Positions 27,332 to 37,450 of a stretch of 39,241 bases of DNA are shown piece after piece. How positions within the stretch are numbered: the stretch's first letter is position 1; each line of letters begins with the position of its first letter. The DNA is taken from positions 1 to 39,241 of the forward strand of contig NZ_CAJXPA010000020.1 in assembly GCF_913058035.1 (NCBI RefSeq), given 5' to 3'. Made by a program: the position numbers and the translations under genes. The notes under the pieces were generated by a model. It was not told the DNA's origin. It saw only the letters and a program-made list of their open reading frames with translations, and made no database searches. The stretch is from an uncultured Paraglaciecola sp. (GTDB lineage Bacteria > Pseudomonadota > Gammaproteobacteria > Enterobacterales > Alteromonadaceae).

Positions 27332-27367
27332 ACTTGTACATACTTGTATATACAAGTATGTACAAGT
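27332..27367. promoter_or_regulatory. Perfect 36-bp palindrome in the hut divergent promoter (HutC operator)
   Basis: The stretch is an exact palindrome built of two ACTTGTA half-sites (27332 and 27343) and two TACAAGT half-sites (27350 and 27361). The central pair forms a CTTGTATATACAAG operator of the kind bound by HutC in enteric and pseudomonad hut loci. The outer pair can give extra sites. It lies between hutI (27296) and hutC (27407), placed to repress both directions, with urocanate as the known inducer of HutC proteins. Confidence 0.75.
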
Positions 27368-27406
27368 GTATTAATATCATTTTATTCTCACATACTTGAG
27401 CGGTTG

Positions 27407-28138
27407 ATGATAAATAATAAATCTCTGGTGCAAGCTAGGTTTGTACAAATTAAATCTGCATTATTGGATAAAATTGAAAGTGGCGAAATGCGCCCAGGCG
27501 ACAAAGTGTTATCTGAAAATAAATTAGCAGCCAATTTTGGTGTGAGTCGTATGACTGCCCGTCGTGCTTTATCAGAACTGGTAGTTGAGGGTATTTTAGC
27601 CCGGTCTCAGGGTGTAGGTACCTTTGTTTCTGATAGCAGACCTATGAGCTCGATTCTTGAAATCCGCAGCATAGACGATGAGATCACTCAGCGCGGCCAT
27701 CGCTATTCAAACAAAGTATTAGATGTGGATACAATACACGCATCAGATCAGCAACGTGTTTGGTTAGGTGTCGCAGCGAATACTTTAATTTTCCATACCA
27801 AAATTGTGCATATGGAGAACGACTTGATTATTCAATTAGAAGATCGATTAGTTAATCCTGCTTTAGCGCCACAATATATTGAACAAGACTTTATGCATAC
27901 CACTGCGAATCATTATTTGAGTAAAGTAGCACCGCTTACTCAAGCTGATCATTCTGTTGAAGCCATATCTCCCAACAAAGAATTAGCTGACATATTGGAT
28001 ATCGATATCGCTCAACCTTGTTTGCAGGTGAGCCGTCGCACTTATTCAAGCAAAGGCATCGTGAGTTATGCCCGTTTATATCATCCAGGTAATCGCTATC
28101 GAATTGGCGGACACCTCGATTTTAATCCCACACATTAG
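27407..28138 (+). CDS. hutC: Histidine utilization repressor HutC (GntR family)
   Basis: A 243-residue GntR/HutC-type regulator. The N-terminal winged helix reads [20 protein letters not shown], then [30 protein letters not shown] and [14 protein letters not shown]. The C-terminal UTRA ligand domain starts about residue 90 with [15 protein letters not shown], and ends with a [16 protein letters not shown] pattern. The ATG at 27407 is chosen rather than the upstream in-frame start at 27296, because residues before it lack homology and would run through the operator palindrome. It is eight bases ahead of hutU and so forms hutCUH. It likely binds the 36-bp palindrome and represses its own operon and hutIG. 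Confidence 0.92.
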   Translation: MINNKSLVQARFVQIKSALLDKIESGEMRPGDKVLSENKLAANFGVSRMTARRALSELVVEGILARSQGVGTFVSDSRPMSSILEIRSIDDEITQRGHRYSNKVLDVDTIHASDQQRVWLGVAANTLIFHTKIVHMENDLIIQLEDRLVNPALAPQYIEQDFMHTTANHYLSKVAPLTQADHSVEAISPNKELADILDIDIAQPCLQVSRRTYSSKGIVSYARLYHPGNRYRIGGHLDFNPTH

Positions 28139-28146
28139 GAAGCTTT

Positions 28147-29850
28147 ATGAATCGTCATGATCCCAGTCGTATTATCCGCGCCCCCAGAGGCAATCAACTC
28201 AACACTAAGAGTTGGCAGACAGAAGCACCGCTTAGAATGTTAATGAACAACCTTGATCCAGAGGTTGCCGAACATCCACAAAGTTTAGTGGTGTATGGCG
28301 GTATTGGTCGTGCTGCTAGAGACTGGCAAAGTTATGACAAGATTGTTGAGGTACTCAAACGACTCAATACTGATGAAACATTGCTGATCCAAAGTGGTAA
28401 ACCGGTAGGGGTCTTTCCTACACACGAAAATGCACCACGCGTTATTATTGCTAACTCTAACTTGGTGCCACACTGGGCAACGTGGGAACATTTCAATGAG
28501 TTAGATAAACAAGGCCTAATGATGTATGGGCAAATGACAGCAGGATCTTGGATATATATCGGTTCACAAGGCATAGTGCAGGGCACGTATGAAACCTTTA
28601 TTAGTGTCGCGAAACAACATTTTAATGGTGACCCAAAAGGCCGCTGGATATTAACGGGTGGTCTAGGCGGTATGGGTGGCGCGCAACCTCTTGCGGCTAC
28701 TATGGCAGGTTTTTCAATGCTGGCCGTTGAGGTAGACGAAAGCCGCATCGATTTTCGGATAAAAACAGGATACTTGGACAAAAAAGCTCGAAATATCGAC
28801 CATGCGATGGATTTATTAAAAGAAGCGAATTTGGCAGGTAAAGCGATTTCTATCGGTTTATTGGCTAATGCAGCAGATGTTTTTCCCGAACTGGTTACGC
28901 GCAATATAACGCCAGATGTGGTGACTGATCAAACCAGCGCTCATGATCCTTTGAACGGGTACTTACCTATAGGATGGAGTTTACAGCAGGCAGAAAAGCA
29001 ACGCTTATCAGATGAGTCAGCAGTCATAAAAACGGCCAAACAATCAATGGCTGTGCAAGTCAAGGCCATGTTAAATCTGCAGACGAAAGGTGCGGTTACG
29101 CTGGATTACGGTAACAACATTCGCCAAATGGCTTTAGAAGAAGGTATCGAAAACGCCTTTGATTTTCCAGGGTTTGTACCTGCTTACATTAGACCTTTGT
29201 TCTGCCAAGGTATCGGTCCATTTCGTTGGGTAGCGCTATCTGGCGACCCTGAAGACATCTATAAAACAGATGCAAAAGTAAAAGAGTTGCTACCCGATAA
29301 CCCACACCTGCATCAATGGTTGGATATGGCCAAAGAGCGTATTCAATTTCAAGGTCTACCCGCACGTATTTGTTGGGTTGGTTTGGGTGAAAGACAAAAG
29401 CTTGGTTTAGCCTTTAATGAGATGGTCAGAACAGGTGAATTATCCGCACCAATAGTGATTGGTCGAGATCATTTAGATTCAGGCTCAGTTGCTTCCCCCA
29501 ACCGTGAAACTGAAAATATGTTAGACGGTTCGGATGCAGTATCAGATTGGCCGATACTTAATGCGTTACTCAACACCGCTGGTGGGGCAACCTGGGTAAG
29601 CTTGCACCACGGAGGTGGCGTAGGTATGGGATTCAGTCAACATTCTGGTGTGGTTATTTTGTGTGATGGTACTGAAGATGCTGATAAACGTATCGCTAGA
29701 GTGTTACATAACGACCCAGCCACGGGCGTCATGCGTCATGCTGATGCAGGTTATGAAGTGGCGAGAGAATGTGCCATAAAAAATAATTTAGATCTGCCCA
29801 TGTTAGAAATAGATGCAAATAAAAATAAAATAAAACAAGGACAAAAATGA
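28147..29850 (+). CDS. hutU: Urocanate hydratase (HutU)
   Basis: Second step of histidine degradation: urocanate plus water to 4-imidazolone-5-propionate, with tightly bound NAD+. 567 residues, typical. Family landmarks: [27 protein letters not shown] near the start, [20 protein letters not shown] (NAD-binding), [18 protein letters not shown], and the urocanase signature [20 protein letters not shown] containing the catalytic Cys region, then [21 protein letters not shown] ribosome binding site precedes the ATG. Its TGA stop overlaps the hutH start by four bases (ATGA), indicating coupled translation. Confidence 0.97.
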   Translation: MNRHDPSRIIRAPRGNQLNTKSWQTEAPLRMLMNNLDPEVAEHPQSLVVYGGIGRAARDWQSYDKIVEVLKRLNTDETLLIQSGKPVGVFPTHENAPRVIIANSNLVPHWATWEHFNELDKQGLMMYGQMTAGSWIYIGSQGIVQGTYETFISVAKQHFNGDPKGRWILTGGLGGMGGAQPLAATMAGFSMLAVEVDESRIDFRIKTGYLDKKARNIDHAMDLLKEANLAGKAISIGLLANAADVFPELVTRNITPDVVTDQTSAHDPLNGYLPIGWSLQQAEKQRLSDESAVIKTAKQSMAVQVKAMLNLQTKGAVTLDYGNNIRQMALEEGIENAFDFPGFVPAYIRPLFCQGIGPFRWVALSGDPEDIYKTDAKVKELLPDNPHLHQWLDMAKERIQFQGLPARICWVGLGERQKLGLAFNEMVRTGELSAPIVIGRDHLDSGSVASPNRETENMLDGSDAVSDWPILNALLNTAGGATWVSLHHGGGVGMGFSQHSGVVILCDGTEDADKRIARVLHNDPATGVMRHADAGYEVARECAIKNNLDLPMLEIDANKNKIKQGQK

Positions 29851-31370
29851 TGCACCACATCGTTATTCAACCGGGCCAACTGACCCTATCGCAATTAAGA
29901 GACGTGCATCGTCAACACATACCTATTTCCTTGTCAGCTGATGCGCACGAAGCTATTCATAAAGCAGAACGGGTGGTGCTAGATGTCATTGCACAAGACA
30001 GAACTGTATATGGAATTAACACCGGTTTTGGTCTATTAGCGAACACTAAAATTGACGTATCAGAGTTAGAACTTTTACAACGCAGCATCGTTTTGTCTCA
30101 TGCCGCAGGCATTGGTAAATTTATGTCTGAAGATGTGGTGCGTTTGTTGTTATTGCTTAAAATAAACTCCCTGTCCCGTGGTTATTCAGGTATTCGTCTG
30201 CAAGTCATTGAAGCCCTAATTACCTTGTACAACAAGGAAATCTACCCTGCTATTCCTGAAAAAGGTTCAGTCGGCGCTTCGGGTGACCTAGCACCGCTAG
30301 CTCATATGAGTGTTGTATTACTGGGAGAAGGCGAAGTCATTTATCAAGGCACGCGTATTTCAGCACAGCACGCTTTGAAAATAGCGGGTTTAGAGAAGAT
30401 TGCACTAGCACCTAAAGAAGGTTTAGCCCTACTAAATGGTACACAAGCGTCTACTGCTTTTGCATTAAAAGGCTTATTTTGTGCAGAAAATGCCCTTAAT
30501 TGCAGTATCGCCATAGGCTCATTAAGTGTGGAAGCAGCATTGGGCTCAAGGGTGCCGTTTGATGAACGAATTCATGAAGTGCGCGGTCATCAAGCACAAA
30601 CTGATGTCGCTGCTGCCTATCGAGGTTTATTAAAAGAATCCACTATTGGTCACTCTCACGACGGCTGTGAAAAAGTTCAAGATCCCTACTCGTTACGTTG
30701 TCAGCCGCAAGTGATGGGGGCATGTTTGCAACAAATGCGTTTTGCCGCACAGACCCTTGTTATAGAAGCCAATGGAGTATCAGATAATCCATTAGTGTTC
30801 GCTGATAGTGGTGATATTTTATCAGGTGGTAATTTTCATGCTGAGATCATCGCTATGACATCAGACATGTTAGCCATTGCATTATCCGAAATTGGTGCCT
30901 TGTCTGAAAGACGTATGGCGTTATTGATTGATTCCCACTTAAGTGGACTGCCACCATTTTTAGTCGATAACGGCGGCGTTAATTCGGGATTTATGATCGC
31001 ACAAGTCACCAGCGCTGCACTTGCCAGCGAGAACAAAACTCTGGCACACCCTGCATCAATAGATTCATTACCTACCTCGGCCAATCAAGAAGATCATGTA
31101 TCAATGGCTACATTTGCGGGTAGACGGCTGTGGGATATTTTCGACAATGTGGCAGGGATTTTAGGCATAGAATGGTTAGCTGCCAGCCAAGGGTTAGACT
31201 TTAGAGCACCGCTTGAAACCAGTGACAAACTTAAATCTGTTAAAGCCTTGCTGCGAACAAAGGTATCTTTTTACGATAAAGATAGATATTTTTCACCCGA
31301 TATTGAGAATGCCAAAACATTGATCGTGAATCGCAGTTTATTAGATATCATTGATATCGAGCTACTCTAA
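29847..31370 (+). CDS. hutH: Histidine ammonia-lyase (HutH)
   Basis: First step of histidine degradation: L-histidine to trans-urocanate and ammonia. 507 residues. The self-forming MIO cofactor triad Ala144-Ser145-Gly146 sits in [15 protein letters not shown]. Other landmarks are VYGINTGFG (catalytic Tyr loop), [27 protein letters not shown] and GGNFHAEI. The start overlaps the hutU stop as ATGA; a second ATG follows immediately, so the first codon is uncertain by one residue. It is the last gene of hutCUH and is followed by a terminator-like hairpin. Confidence 0.97.
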   Translation: MMHHIVIQPGQLTLSQLRDVHRQHIPISLSADAHEAIHKAERVVLDVIAQDRTVYGINTGFGLLANTKIDVSELELLQRSIVLSHAAGIGKFMSEDVVRLLLLLKINSLSRGYSGIRLQVIEALITLYNKEIYPAIPEKGSVGASGDLAPLAHMSVVLLGEGEVIYQGTRISAQHALKIAGLEKIALAPKEGLALLNGTQASTAFALKGLFCAENALNCSIAIGSLSVEAALGSRVPFDERIHEVRGHQAQTDVAAAYRGLLKESTIGHSHDGCEKVQDPYSLRCQPQVMGACLQQMRFAAQTLVIEANGVSDNPLVFADSGDILSGGNFHAEIIAMTSDMLAIALSEIGALSERRMALLIDSHLSGLPPFLVDNGGVNSGFMIAQVTSAALASENKTLAHPASIDSLPTSANQEDHVSMATFAGRRLWDIFDNVAGILGIEWLAASQGLDFRAPLETSDKLKSVKALLRTKVSFYDKDRYFSPDIENAKTLIVNRSLLDIIDIELL

Positions 31371-31377
31371 TTCTGCC

Positions 31378-31418
31378 AAGTCTTGGACTGAGAACGAAAA
31401 GACTTATTTTAATTTTTT
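31378..31418 (+). terminator. Putative terminator after hutH
   Basis: AAGTCTT (31378-31384) pairs with AAGACTT (31399-31405) around a 14-base loop, followed by a T-rich run (ATTTTAATTTTTT). It begins seven bases after the hutH stop, so it fits the end of the hutCUH operon. The stem is short and AT-rich. The remainder up to the IS30 repeat near 31628 shows no gene. Confidence 0.5.
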
Positions 31419-31627
31419 GAATTTTTGAAATAACATGGCATGTCTAAAGTTGCATACAACCGTCACTAGTTACAAAAATTTTAGATATGTACTTTGCTAC
31501 TTAAGCCCATCGATATTAGCTTTCACTAACAGAAGGCTTTGTACCATAAGCCGTCAGTGTGGCTTAATTAAATTAGACTGAATTTTGGCACTCAATCGTC
31601 ACTATTGCTTCTGGCTAAAAGGACCAC

Positions 31628-32856
31628 TATCGACTGTGAGATCAATCGGTCAATGCAACGCTATACTAAAATAAAGCGGAGGCGTTACCATGAAACAGAG
31701 AAGAAGAATTTATTATAATGCACAACAACGTGCGTTAATTTGGGCGCGATATCAGCAAGGTGAATCTTAACATGATATAGCAAAGTTCTTTGATAGAGGC
31801 CATTCAAGCATACAGGGAATATTAATTAAAACCGGTGGGATCAAACATCCAGCTAAAAAAAGAGCGCCATCACCTTTAACGGCCCAAGAGCGGGAAGAAA
31901 TTTCTTGCGATATCTCATCGCAATTATCTATTCGCGAAATAGCCAAACAACTTAATCGCGCGCCCTCAACAATATCTAGAGAAGTTAATCGCAATGGTGG
32001 TCGCATGATTTATAGGGCGAACAAAGCTGATATAGCTGCGTGGGAACGAGCAAAACCCTGTAAACTTATATTGAATAAAGCATTGGCAAAGTTAATTGCG
32101 ATGAAGCTGCATCGAAGCTGGTCACCACAGCAAATCGCTGGTTGGTTGATGCGGACTTATCCTAACAAGGACTTGCATGTGTCTCACGAAACAATATATA
32201 AAACGCTTTATATCCAAACGAGAGGAGCATTGAAAAAAGAACTTCAACAGTGCTTGCGCTCACAGCGGGTTATGAGACGTTTCAAACACGCAACCTTGAA
32301 AGGAAAAGGTTTAGGTAAGATAGTCGATGCTGTGCATATTAGTGTAAGACCACCAGAAGTAGCAGATAGAGCGGTTCCTGGCCACTGGGAAGGAGACCTA
32401 ATTGCAGGCTCAGGAAATAGCTATATCGCTACTTTAGTTGAGTGGCACTCTCGTTATGTCATGTTAGTTAAAGTCGCCAGCAACAAAACAGCAGCTGTTA
32501 TTAGCGCGCTGATAAATCAATCAAAAAAACTACCCGACGAATTATATAAAACATTAACGTGGGATAGAGGGTGCGAAATGTCTAATCACAAGGAGTTCAC
32601 TTTGGCCACCGACATTCAAGTTTACTTCTGCGATCCGAAATCACCTTGGCAACGAGGCTCAAACGAAAATACAAACTGACTTTTGCGTCAATACTTCCCC
32701 AAAGGAACAGACCTCAATGTCCATTCTCAACAAAATTGAGTCAAGTTGCTAGACAACTAAACGAAAGACCAAGAAAAACGTTAGGCTATGAGACACCAGC
32801 AGAGAGATTTAGCCAATGTGTTGCGTCGATCGATTGATCTCACAGCGAATTACAGA
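31628..32856 (+). mobile_element. Decayed IS30-family insertion sequence
   Basis: A roughly 1.2-kb element bounded by inverted repeats. CTGTGAGATCAATCG at 31634-31648 is the exact inverse of CGATTGATCTCACAG at 32831-32845, and similarity extends several bases on each side. The right repeat overlaps the transposase stop codon, a normal IS30-family layout. Exact outer ends and target duplication are uncertain. The transposase within is broken, so the element cannot move itself. Confidence 0.75.
31690..32837 (+). pseudogene. IS30-family transposase, inactivated
   Basis: Conceptually about 380 residues. The frame from ATG 31690 gives MKQRRRIYYNAQQRALIWARYQQGES, then a TAA (31768-31770) where Leu is expected, then an HTH with REIAKQLNRAPSTISREVNRNGG, WSPQQIAGWL, the IS30 segment VPGHWEGDLIAGSGNSYIATLVEW (first Asp of DDE), LTWDRGCEM (second Asp), and FCDPKSPWQRGSNENTN (Glu). 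A TGA follows (32677-32679) where Gly is expected. A frameshift then occurs near 32730, and the end continues in another frame as SQVARQLNERPRKTLGYETPAERF to 32837. Two stops plus one frameshift make it non-functional. Catalytic Asp/Glu positions are still readable. Confidence 0.85.
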
Positions 32857-32930
32857 CGGTGGGGCAATTAGCTTTTCAATCAGTTAAATACCACTTATAC
32901 GCTTGAAGCAGGTATTTAACGGCGAAAATC

Positions 32931-33182
32931 GATCACCGCCTCAGATAAGTCTGTTTGGATAAAAGAAGTTCATCATCATAAACAAAAATAATATTCAAAA
33001 CTGGTTTGCACAACGGTGGGCGGCTCTTGTTTTGAGTTGTTAATTATGTGAAAACGGTTGATTCATAGACGATAAATAACCGACTTCCACTCCTTCAAGG
33101 ATATAAAAGAGAGGTAAATATGGAAAAATGAAGCATCATGTATTTTCATTTTATGAAAAATGACGTTTTATTTTACCTATAC
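32931..33182 (+). mobile_element. IS91-family 3'-end relic
   Basis: About 250 bases resemble the 3' end of the intact IS91-type element (38901-39140), including the last codons of its transposase (PPQISLF then a stop), the AAGGATATAAAAGAGAGGT segment and a short hairpin (ATTTTCAT at 33142-33149 with ATGAAAAA at 33153-33160). Similarity to 38901-39140 ends at the same ACCTATAC (33175-33182 here, 39133-39140 there), which marks the element terminus. Several small indels show that it is older. No transposase body is attached. 33183-33321 downstream holds no gene. Confidence 0.85.
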
Positions 33183-33321
33183 TAGTAATGATGTTTACAT
33201 CACAGAATTGGAATTTCACGTTGTGAGCTTCACTGACTGGCCTTCAAAATTTAATGTGTCGCATTAGAAACTGCAATCTGCATCATTAAAAAACTACACT
33301 ATATAGGAAATAGTCCAGATT

Positions 33322-34284
33322 ATGCATTTAAGAAAGAGAATATTAGTAACTGGCGGTGCTGGCTTTCTGGGGTCTCATCTATGTAAACGGCTTTTAAAAG
33401 ATGGAAATGATGTTCTCTGTGTAGATAATTTCTTCACTGGAACAAAAGACAATATACTTGATTTATTATCTTCTCAGCATTTTGAGTTAATGCGCCACGA
33501 TATAACTTTACCCTTACATGTAGAAGTAGATGAAATTTATAATCTAGCCTGTCCGGCGTCTCCCATACATTATCAATACGATCCAACGCAAACCATTAAA
33601 ACTTGTGTGTTAGGAGCAATTAATATGCTCGACTTGGCTTACCGTGGTAATTCTAAGATATTCCAAGCCTCTACGAGTGAAGTGTATGGTGACCCACTTA
33701 TTCATCCTCAAGCTGAAGATTACTGGGGTCATGTTAACCCTATAGGCCCGAGAGCGTGTTATGACGAAGGGAAAAGATGTGCAGAGACCTTATTTTTTAG
33801 TTACCACAGGCAACATAATATAAATATAAAAGTCGCTAGAATATTTAATACCTATGGGCCTAATATGCACCCTAATGATGGCAGGGTGGTGTCTAACTTT
33901 ATTGTTCAGGCATTAAAAGGACAACCCATTACAATATATGGTAATGGCAGTCAAACCCGTTCGTTTTGTTATGTAGACGATTTAATTGAAGGTTTTATTA
34001 GGTTAATGAATAGTGCTTATGGCGTGACTGGGCCTATCAATTTAGGTAATCCTAATGAATTTAATATGTTGGAATTAGCCAATATGGTGATTGATTTAAT
34101 TGGCAGTTCATCAGAATTGGTTTTTAAACCTCTTCCACAAGATGACCCTAAACAAAGACAACCTGATACTAGCCTTGCTAAAGAATTATTGAATTGGAAA
34201 ACTAATATTCCATTACAAAACGGGCTTAAAAAAACCATCGAGTATTTTGATTGTTTACTAAAAGAAAAGTATTTATATGACTGA
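33322..34284 (+). CDS. uxs: UDP-glucuronic acid decarboxylase (UDP-xylose synthase, SDR family)
   Basis: Cytoplasmic NAD+-dependent extended SDR, 320 residues, converting UDP-glucuronate to UDP-xylose for surface polysaccharides. The Rossmann motif [10 protein letters not shown] is at 11-20. The UXS-specific [16 protein letters not shown] (73-88) and TIKT follow. Catalytic groups are in STSEVYGDP (T118-S119-E120) and RACYDEGKR (Y147-x-x-x-K151), plus [10 protein letters not shown] and [19 protein letters not shown]. These separate it from UDP-glucose epimerases and dTDP-glucose dehydratases. It is followed by a putative glycosyltransferase after 58 bases. The pair lies between IS91 relics (32931-33182 and 35289-35456), suggesting arrival or rearrangement with IS91-type movement. 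Confidence 0.9.
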   Translation: MHLRKRILVTGGAGFLGSHLCKRLLKDGNDVLCVDNFFTGTKDNILDLLSSQHFELMRHDITLPLHVEVDEIYNLACPASPIHYQYDPTQTIKTCVLGAINMLDLAYRGNSKIFQASTSEVYGDPLIHPQAEDYWGHVNPIGPRACYDEGKRCAETLFFSYHRQHNINIKVARIFNTYGPNMHPNDGRVVSNFIVQALKGQPITIYGNGSQTRSFCYVDDLIEGFIRLMNSAYGVTGPINLGNPNEFNMLELANMVIDLIGSSSELVFKPLPQDDPKQRQPDTSLAKELLNWKTNIPLQNGLKKTIEYFDCLLKEKYLYD

Positions 34285-34342
34285 ATTGTGTTCTGACACA
34301 CCACATTTAAGTCTCTAAGTTAAACCATTTTAGGAATCTCAC

Positions 34343-35278
34343 ATGCTAGCATTCATTACTTCGATCAGACATCCTCACAACACGAATAGTTATAAAAAGG
34401 CCGTCGCTTTATATGAAATAGCGGCTCGTTCAATATGCTCCCAAAGTAACTCTAATTTTATATTAGTGGTTGTTTGTAATGAAAAACCCGTCATTGAATT
34501 CCACGATGAACGTATTCATTATCATATTGTTGATTTTCCAGTACCACCGTCGCTTGATGAATACTTAAAAACTTTCTCTATCTCAGACCAAAATGTGTCT
34601 TGTCACCCCAAAAAATACTTTCCAAATAGAGGTGATAAAGGTACAAAAATTCTTTCCGGTCTTTTATATGTCAAACAATTTAATCCAAGCTATATATATA
34701 TTGTTGATGCTGATGACTGGATAAACATTAATATTGTGCAGTATTTAGAAGAGCAAACGGATTACCCTATTTGGCATGTAAATGAGGCATATGTTGTAAA
34801 CTTTAAGCAAAAAACCTTTATGACACGTTATGGTATATCTCGTCACTGTGGCAGTACGTTTGTCTATCAAACTGAATTTTTACTTTCTTTGGGTAATTTT
34901 AGCCAAGCAGTCGATAGCTCAAGCTCTCAGCAAGATTTGATACAAGCCACATCAGTAGCATACGTACATGAAATTTGTGGTAATCACACTAAGCAATACG
35001 CTCTCTCAATTAAAAAAGGAACGCCTGCCAAGCCTATTCCATTTCCTGCTATATGTTATGTGTTGGAAACCAGTGAAAATGAAGTACAACATGTTGATGT
35101 GAATGATGGATATCCTATAACGAGAGCGATTATTGACAACTTTGGCTTAAATGAAAGTTATCTTTCTATGAAAAAGCTACCGATTAAAGCCTATTGCAAA
35201 CAAGGTTTAGCTGCGTATAGATCAAAAATAGGCTGGCATCTTGGAAAAATAAAACTGCACCGAGACAATGGTTTATGA
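34343..35278 (+). CDS. Putative GT-A-type glycosyltransferase (rhamnosyltransferase-like)
   Basis: A 311-residue protein with no signal peptide. A candidate sugar-nucleotide/metal motif is in YIYIVDADDWININIVQYL (D-x-D-like, near 125-145), preceded by FITSIRHPHNTNSYKKAV and FILVVVCNEKP, the order seen in GT-A-type transferases including the putative rhamnosyl transferase family (PF11316). The pattern is a fair but not firm match; a narrow specificity cannot be given. It sits 58 bases downstream of uxs in the same direction, so a role using UDP-xylose or a related donor for capsule or EPS is plausible. It ends two bases before sequence that leads into the internal IS91 relic. Confidence 0.6.
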   Translation: MLAFITSIRHPHNTNSYKKAVALYEIAARSICSQSNSNFILVVVCNEKPVIEFHDERIHYHIVDFPVPPSLDEYLKTFSISDQNVSCHPKKYFPNRGDKGTKILSGLLYVKQFNPSYIYIVDADDWININIVQYLEEQTDYPIWHVNEAYVVNFKQKTFMTRYGISRHCGSTFVYQTEFLLSLGNFSQAVDSSSSQQDLIQATSVAYVHEICGNHTKQYALSIKKGTPAKPIPFPAICYVLETSENEVQHVDVNDGYPITRAIIDNFGLNESYLSMKKLPIKAYCKQGLAAYRSKIGWHLGKIKLHRDNGL

Positions 35279-35288
35279 AATGAAGCCG

Positions 35289-35456
35289 TGCAAACAGCAA
35301 GGACGAAAGATTTTTACCTTGCTAACCATTGCACCTATCGAAGAATAAAGGCTAACGACAGGCTGTGCCGTTACATTACCCGCTCTGAGGTATCAGAAGA
35401 AAGGTTGGCAATAACGACTTACGGCAAGATTCGTTACCCACTCAAAATATCTTACA
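35289..35456 (+). mobile_element. Internal IS91 transposase relic with a 79-bp deletion
   Basis: This stretch is an eroded copy of the transposase middle. 35289-35359 match 38261-38331, and 35360-35456 match 38411-38507. The missing 79 bases in the relic lie between two imperfect 11-base repeats present in the intact gene (AGGCTGTGCCG at 38332 and AGACTGTGCCG at 38411), which is where the relic resumes. It is followed by about 80 unassigned bases up to the IS1182 repeat. Confidence 0.85.
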
Positions 35457-35537
35457 GCAGTTGTAGAGACAGGCATCCTAATTTACTAAAACTTAGGTTT
35501 CTTGCTCCTAAATCGATATGACCACGAACGGCCGTTA

Positions 35538-37300
35538 TTGGCACAGACTGTGTGAAAACTGTTGATCACCTTTTGGTCTAAGCTCTATGTTTTTATGATC
35601 AAACAATCTTAATGTTTCCGCCTATTAAACCATCACTTTTAGTATAATTATAGGGTCAGCTAAACCATAGAGAAAACGTGATGGCACATCATATTTTAGG
35701 CCAATCAAGAACACAAACTACCTTGTTTCCAGAAGCGCTTGATGACTTTGTTACTGAAGATAATCCGGTTAGAGTCGTGGATGTATTTGTTGAGGGTTTA
35801 GACCTTGAAACACTTGGATTTGAGCGTGTTATTGCAACAGGCAAAGGGCGTCCAGGTTACCACCCAGCCATTCTGTTAAAACCCTATATTTATGGTTATC
35901 TAAACCGTATTCAAACTTCGCGTCGCTTAGAAAAAGAAAGCCATCGCAACGTTGAATTGATGTGGTTGCTTAGTCGATTAATGCCAGACTTTAAGAGGAT
36001 TGCTGACTTCACAAAGGATAACCGCAAAGGAATTAAAGGTGCGTGCCGTCAGTTTGTAGAGATGTGTCGCCAGATGAATATGTTCAGCGATTCACTCTTT
36101 GCCATTGATGGCAGTAAGTTCAAGGCCGTCAACAACAAATCAAGAAATTACACACCCAGCAAGGTCCAGTTCCATATTGACCGCGTTGAGAAGAGTATTC
36201 AAAAATATTTAAGTCAAATGGATACCAAAGACAAAGATGAAAAAGAGTCTTCAAACACCGTCTCAGCCTCAAAGTTAGCATGGCTTGAGCAGCGCTTGAT
36301 TGAGCTTAAAGCGCTTGAAGTAAAAGTGAATGAGCATCCAGACAAACAGATATCACAAACCGACCCTGATGCACGTTTGATGAAGACACACCATATGGAA
36401 AGACAGGTTTGCTACAACGTACAAACCGCAGTAGACACCAAGCACCATCTCATCACCCATCATGACATTGTGATGACCACTGATAGAGGCCAATTAACCT
36501 TAGTGGCACAACAAGTACAGCAAGCAATGAAGAAGAAAGACATCATCGTCATTGCAGATAAAGGTTACTTCAGCCGCATTGATATCAAGGCGTCACATGA
36601 CCTAGGTATGACGGTTAATGTGCCTCAAATTGATACGTCTGGCTCGGCGAAAAAAGGAATATTCAACAAGTCCCTGTTTAAGTATGACAAGGATAAAGAT
36701 GTGTATATTTGCCCTGCGGGAGAGACCTTACAAAACCGTTTTCGTTCAAACGAAAAAGGAGTTGAACAAGACGTCTACTTTAACAATATCGCCTGTAGCC
36801 AGTGTGAAATACGTGCTAAATGCACGACTAGCGCAAAGAACGAGGTTCGGCGAATGAGGCGGTGGATACACGAATCAATCATTGAAGATATGCAAAAACG
36901 ACTGGACAATAATCCTGATATACCTGTTCTGAGAAAGCAAACAGTGGAACACCCGTTTGGCACCATGAAAATGTGGATGGGTGCTACTCACTTTGTAACT
37001 AAGGGCCTTGAGAGCGTCGGCACTGAAATGAGTCTCAGTGTGCTGGCGTATAACCTGAAACGAATGATGTCGATAATGGGAACGACTGGTTTGATGGAGG
37101 CTATGATGGCCTAGGGTAGTTAATCCTCAAAAAATCACGTGTATAGCCTTATTAGCAGCCATTATTGCCATCTAAAAGTCACTCAACGCCCACATTTACT
37201 ATTTCAAATAGATATTCGACACATCAACTCCGATGCTAAGGATGTGACTAAAGCTGCCGCAGATTAGTATTTAAAATAGTTTTTACACAGTCTGTGCCAA
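35538..37300 (+). mobile_element. IS1182-family insertion sequence, intact ends
   Basis: A 1.76-kb element with 26-base terminal inverted repeats agreeing at 24 positions: TTGGCACAGACTGTGT begins at 35538 and its inverse ACACAGTCTGTGCCAA ends at 37300. One transposase gene lies inside on the plus strand. No obvious target duplication is seen. It sits between an IS91 relic and the intact IS91-type element, and its ends look recent. Confidence 0.85.
35681..37114 (+). CDS. IS1182-family transposase
   Basis: DDE transposase of 477 residues. N-terminal features are ILGQSRTQTTLFPEALDDF and DNPVRVVDVFVEGL, then ATGKGRPGYHPAILLKPYIYGYLNRIQTSRRLEKESHRNVELMWLLS, the usual IS1182 start. The catalytic core has SLFAIDGSKFKAVN (first Asp), YNVQTAVDTKHHLITHHD, and IIVIADKGYFSR (second Asp); a cysteine cluster CSQCEIRAKC; and EHPFGTMKMWMG (Glu). 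The gene appears intact. The ATG at 35681 is chosen over the GTG one codon upstream. Expected to be competent for transposition of the surrounding inverted-repeat element. Confidence 0.92.
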   Translation: MAHHILGQSRTQTTLFPEALDDFVTEDNPVRVVDVFVEGLDLETLGFERVIATGKGRPGYHPAILLKPYIYGYLNRIQTSRRLEKESHRNVELMWLLSRLMPDFKRIADFTKDNRKGIKGACRQFVEMCRQMNMFSDSLFAIDGSKFKAVNNKSRNYTPSKVQFHIDRVEKSIQKYLSQMDTKDKDEKESSNTVSASKLAWLEQRLIELKALEVKVNEHPDKQISQTDPDARLMKTHHMERQVCYNVQTAVDTKHHLITHHDIVMTTDRGQLTLVAQQVQQAMKKKDIIVIADKGYFSRIDIKASHDLGMTVNVPQIDTSGSAKKGIFNKSLFKYDKDKDVYICPAGETLQNRFRSNEKGVEQDVYFNNIACSQCEIRAKCTTSAKNEVRRMRRWIHESIIEDMQKRLDNNPDIPVLRKQTVEHPFGTMKMWMGATHFVTKGLESVGTEMSLSVLAYNLKRMMSIMGTTGLMEAMMA

Positions 37301-37417
37301 AAGCCGACATAAGGTTCTAATCTAGAAAAGGCTTAAAGCTAATTAGTTTTTCAACCACTAATGCCCATATCTTTGCACTATAAAGTTCCAGCATACCGAC
37401 AATAAAAAACACACCTA

Positions 37418-37437
37418 TACTGTATAAAAATACAGTA
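37418..37437. promoter_or_regulatory. LexA (SOS) box upstream of the IS91 transposase
   Basis: CTGTATAAAAATACAG (37420-37435) fits the gammaproteobacterial CTGT-N8-ACAG LexA consensus, with TA/TA flanks giving the full TACTG...CAGTA form. It lies three bases before the GGGGTGG ribosome binding site and 13 bases before the ATG at 37451, positioned to block transcription. SOS control of this transposase is inferred from the site alone. Confidence 0.75.
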
Positions 37438-37450
37438 TTTGGGGTGGTAT

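Noticed and set aside
31690-32837. Programmed recoding of the IS30 transposase stops
   Set aside because: Two different stop codons at positions normally Leu and Gly plus a later frameshift fit plain decay; no slippery site or recoding structure was seen.
35281-35521. A 77-residue protein after the glycosyltransferase
   Set aside because: The sequence is a deleted copy of the IS91 transposase middle and its frame is accidental.
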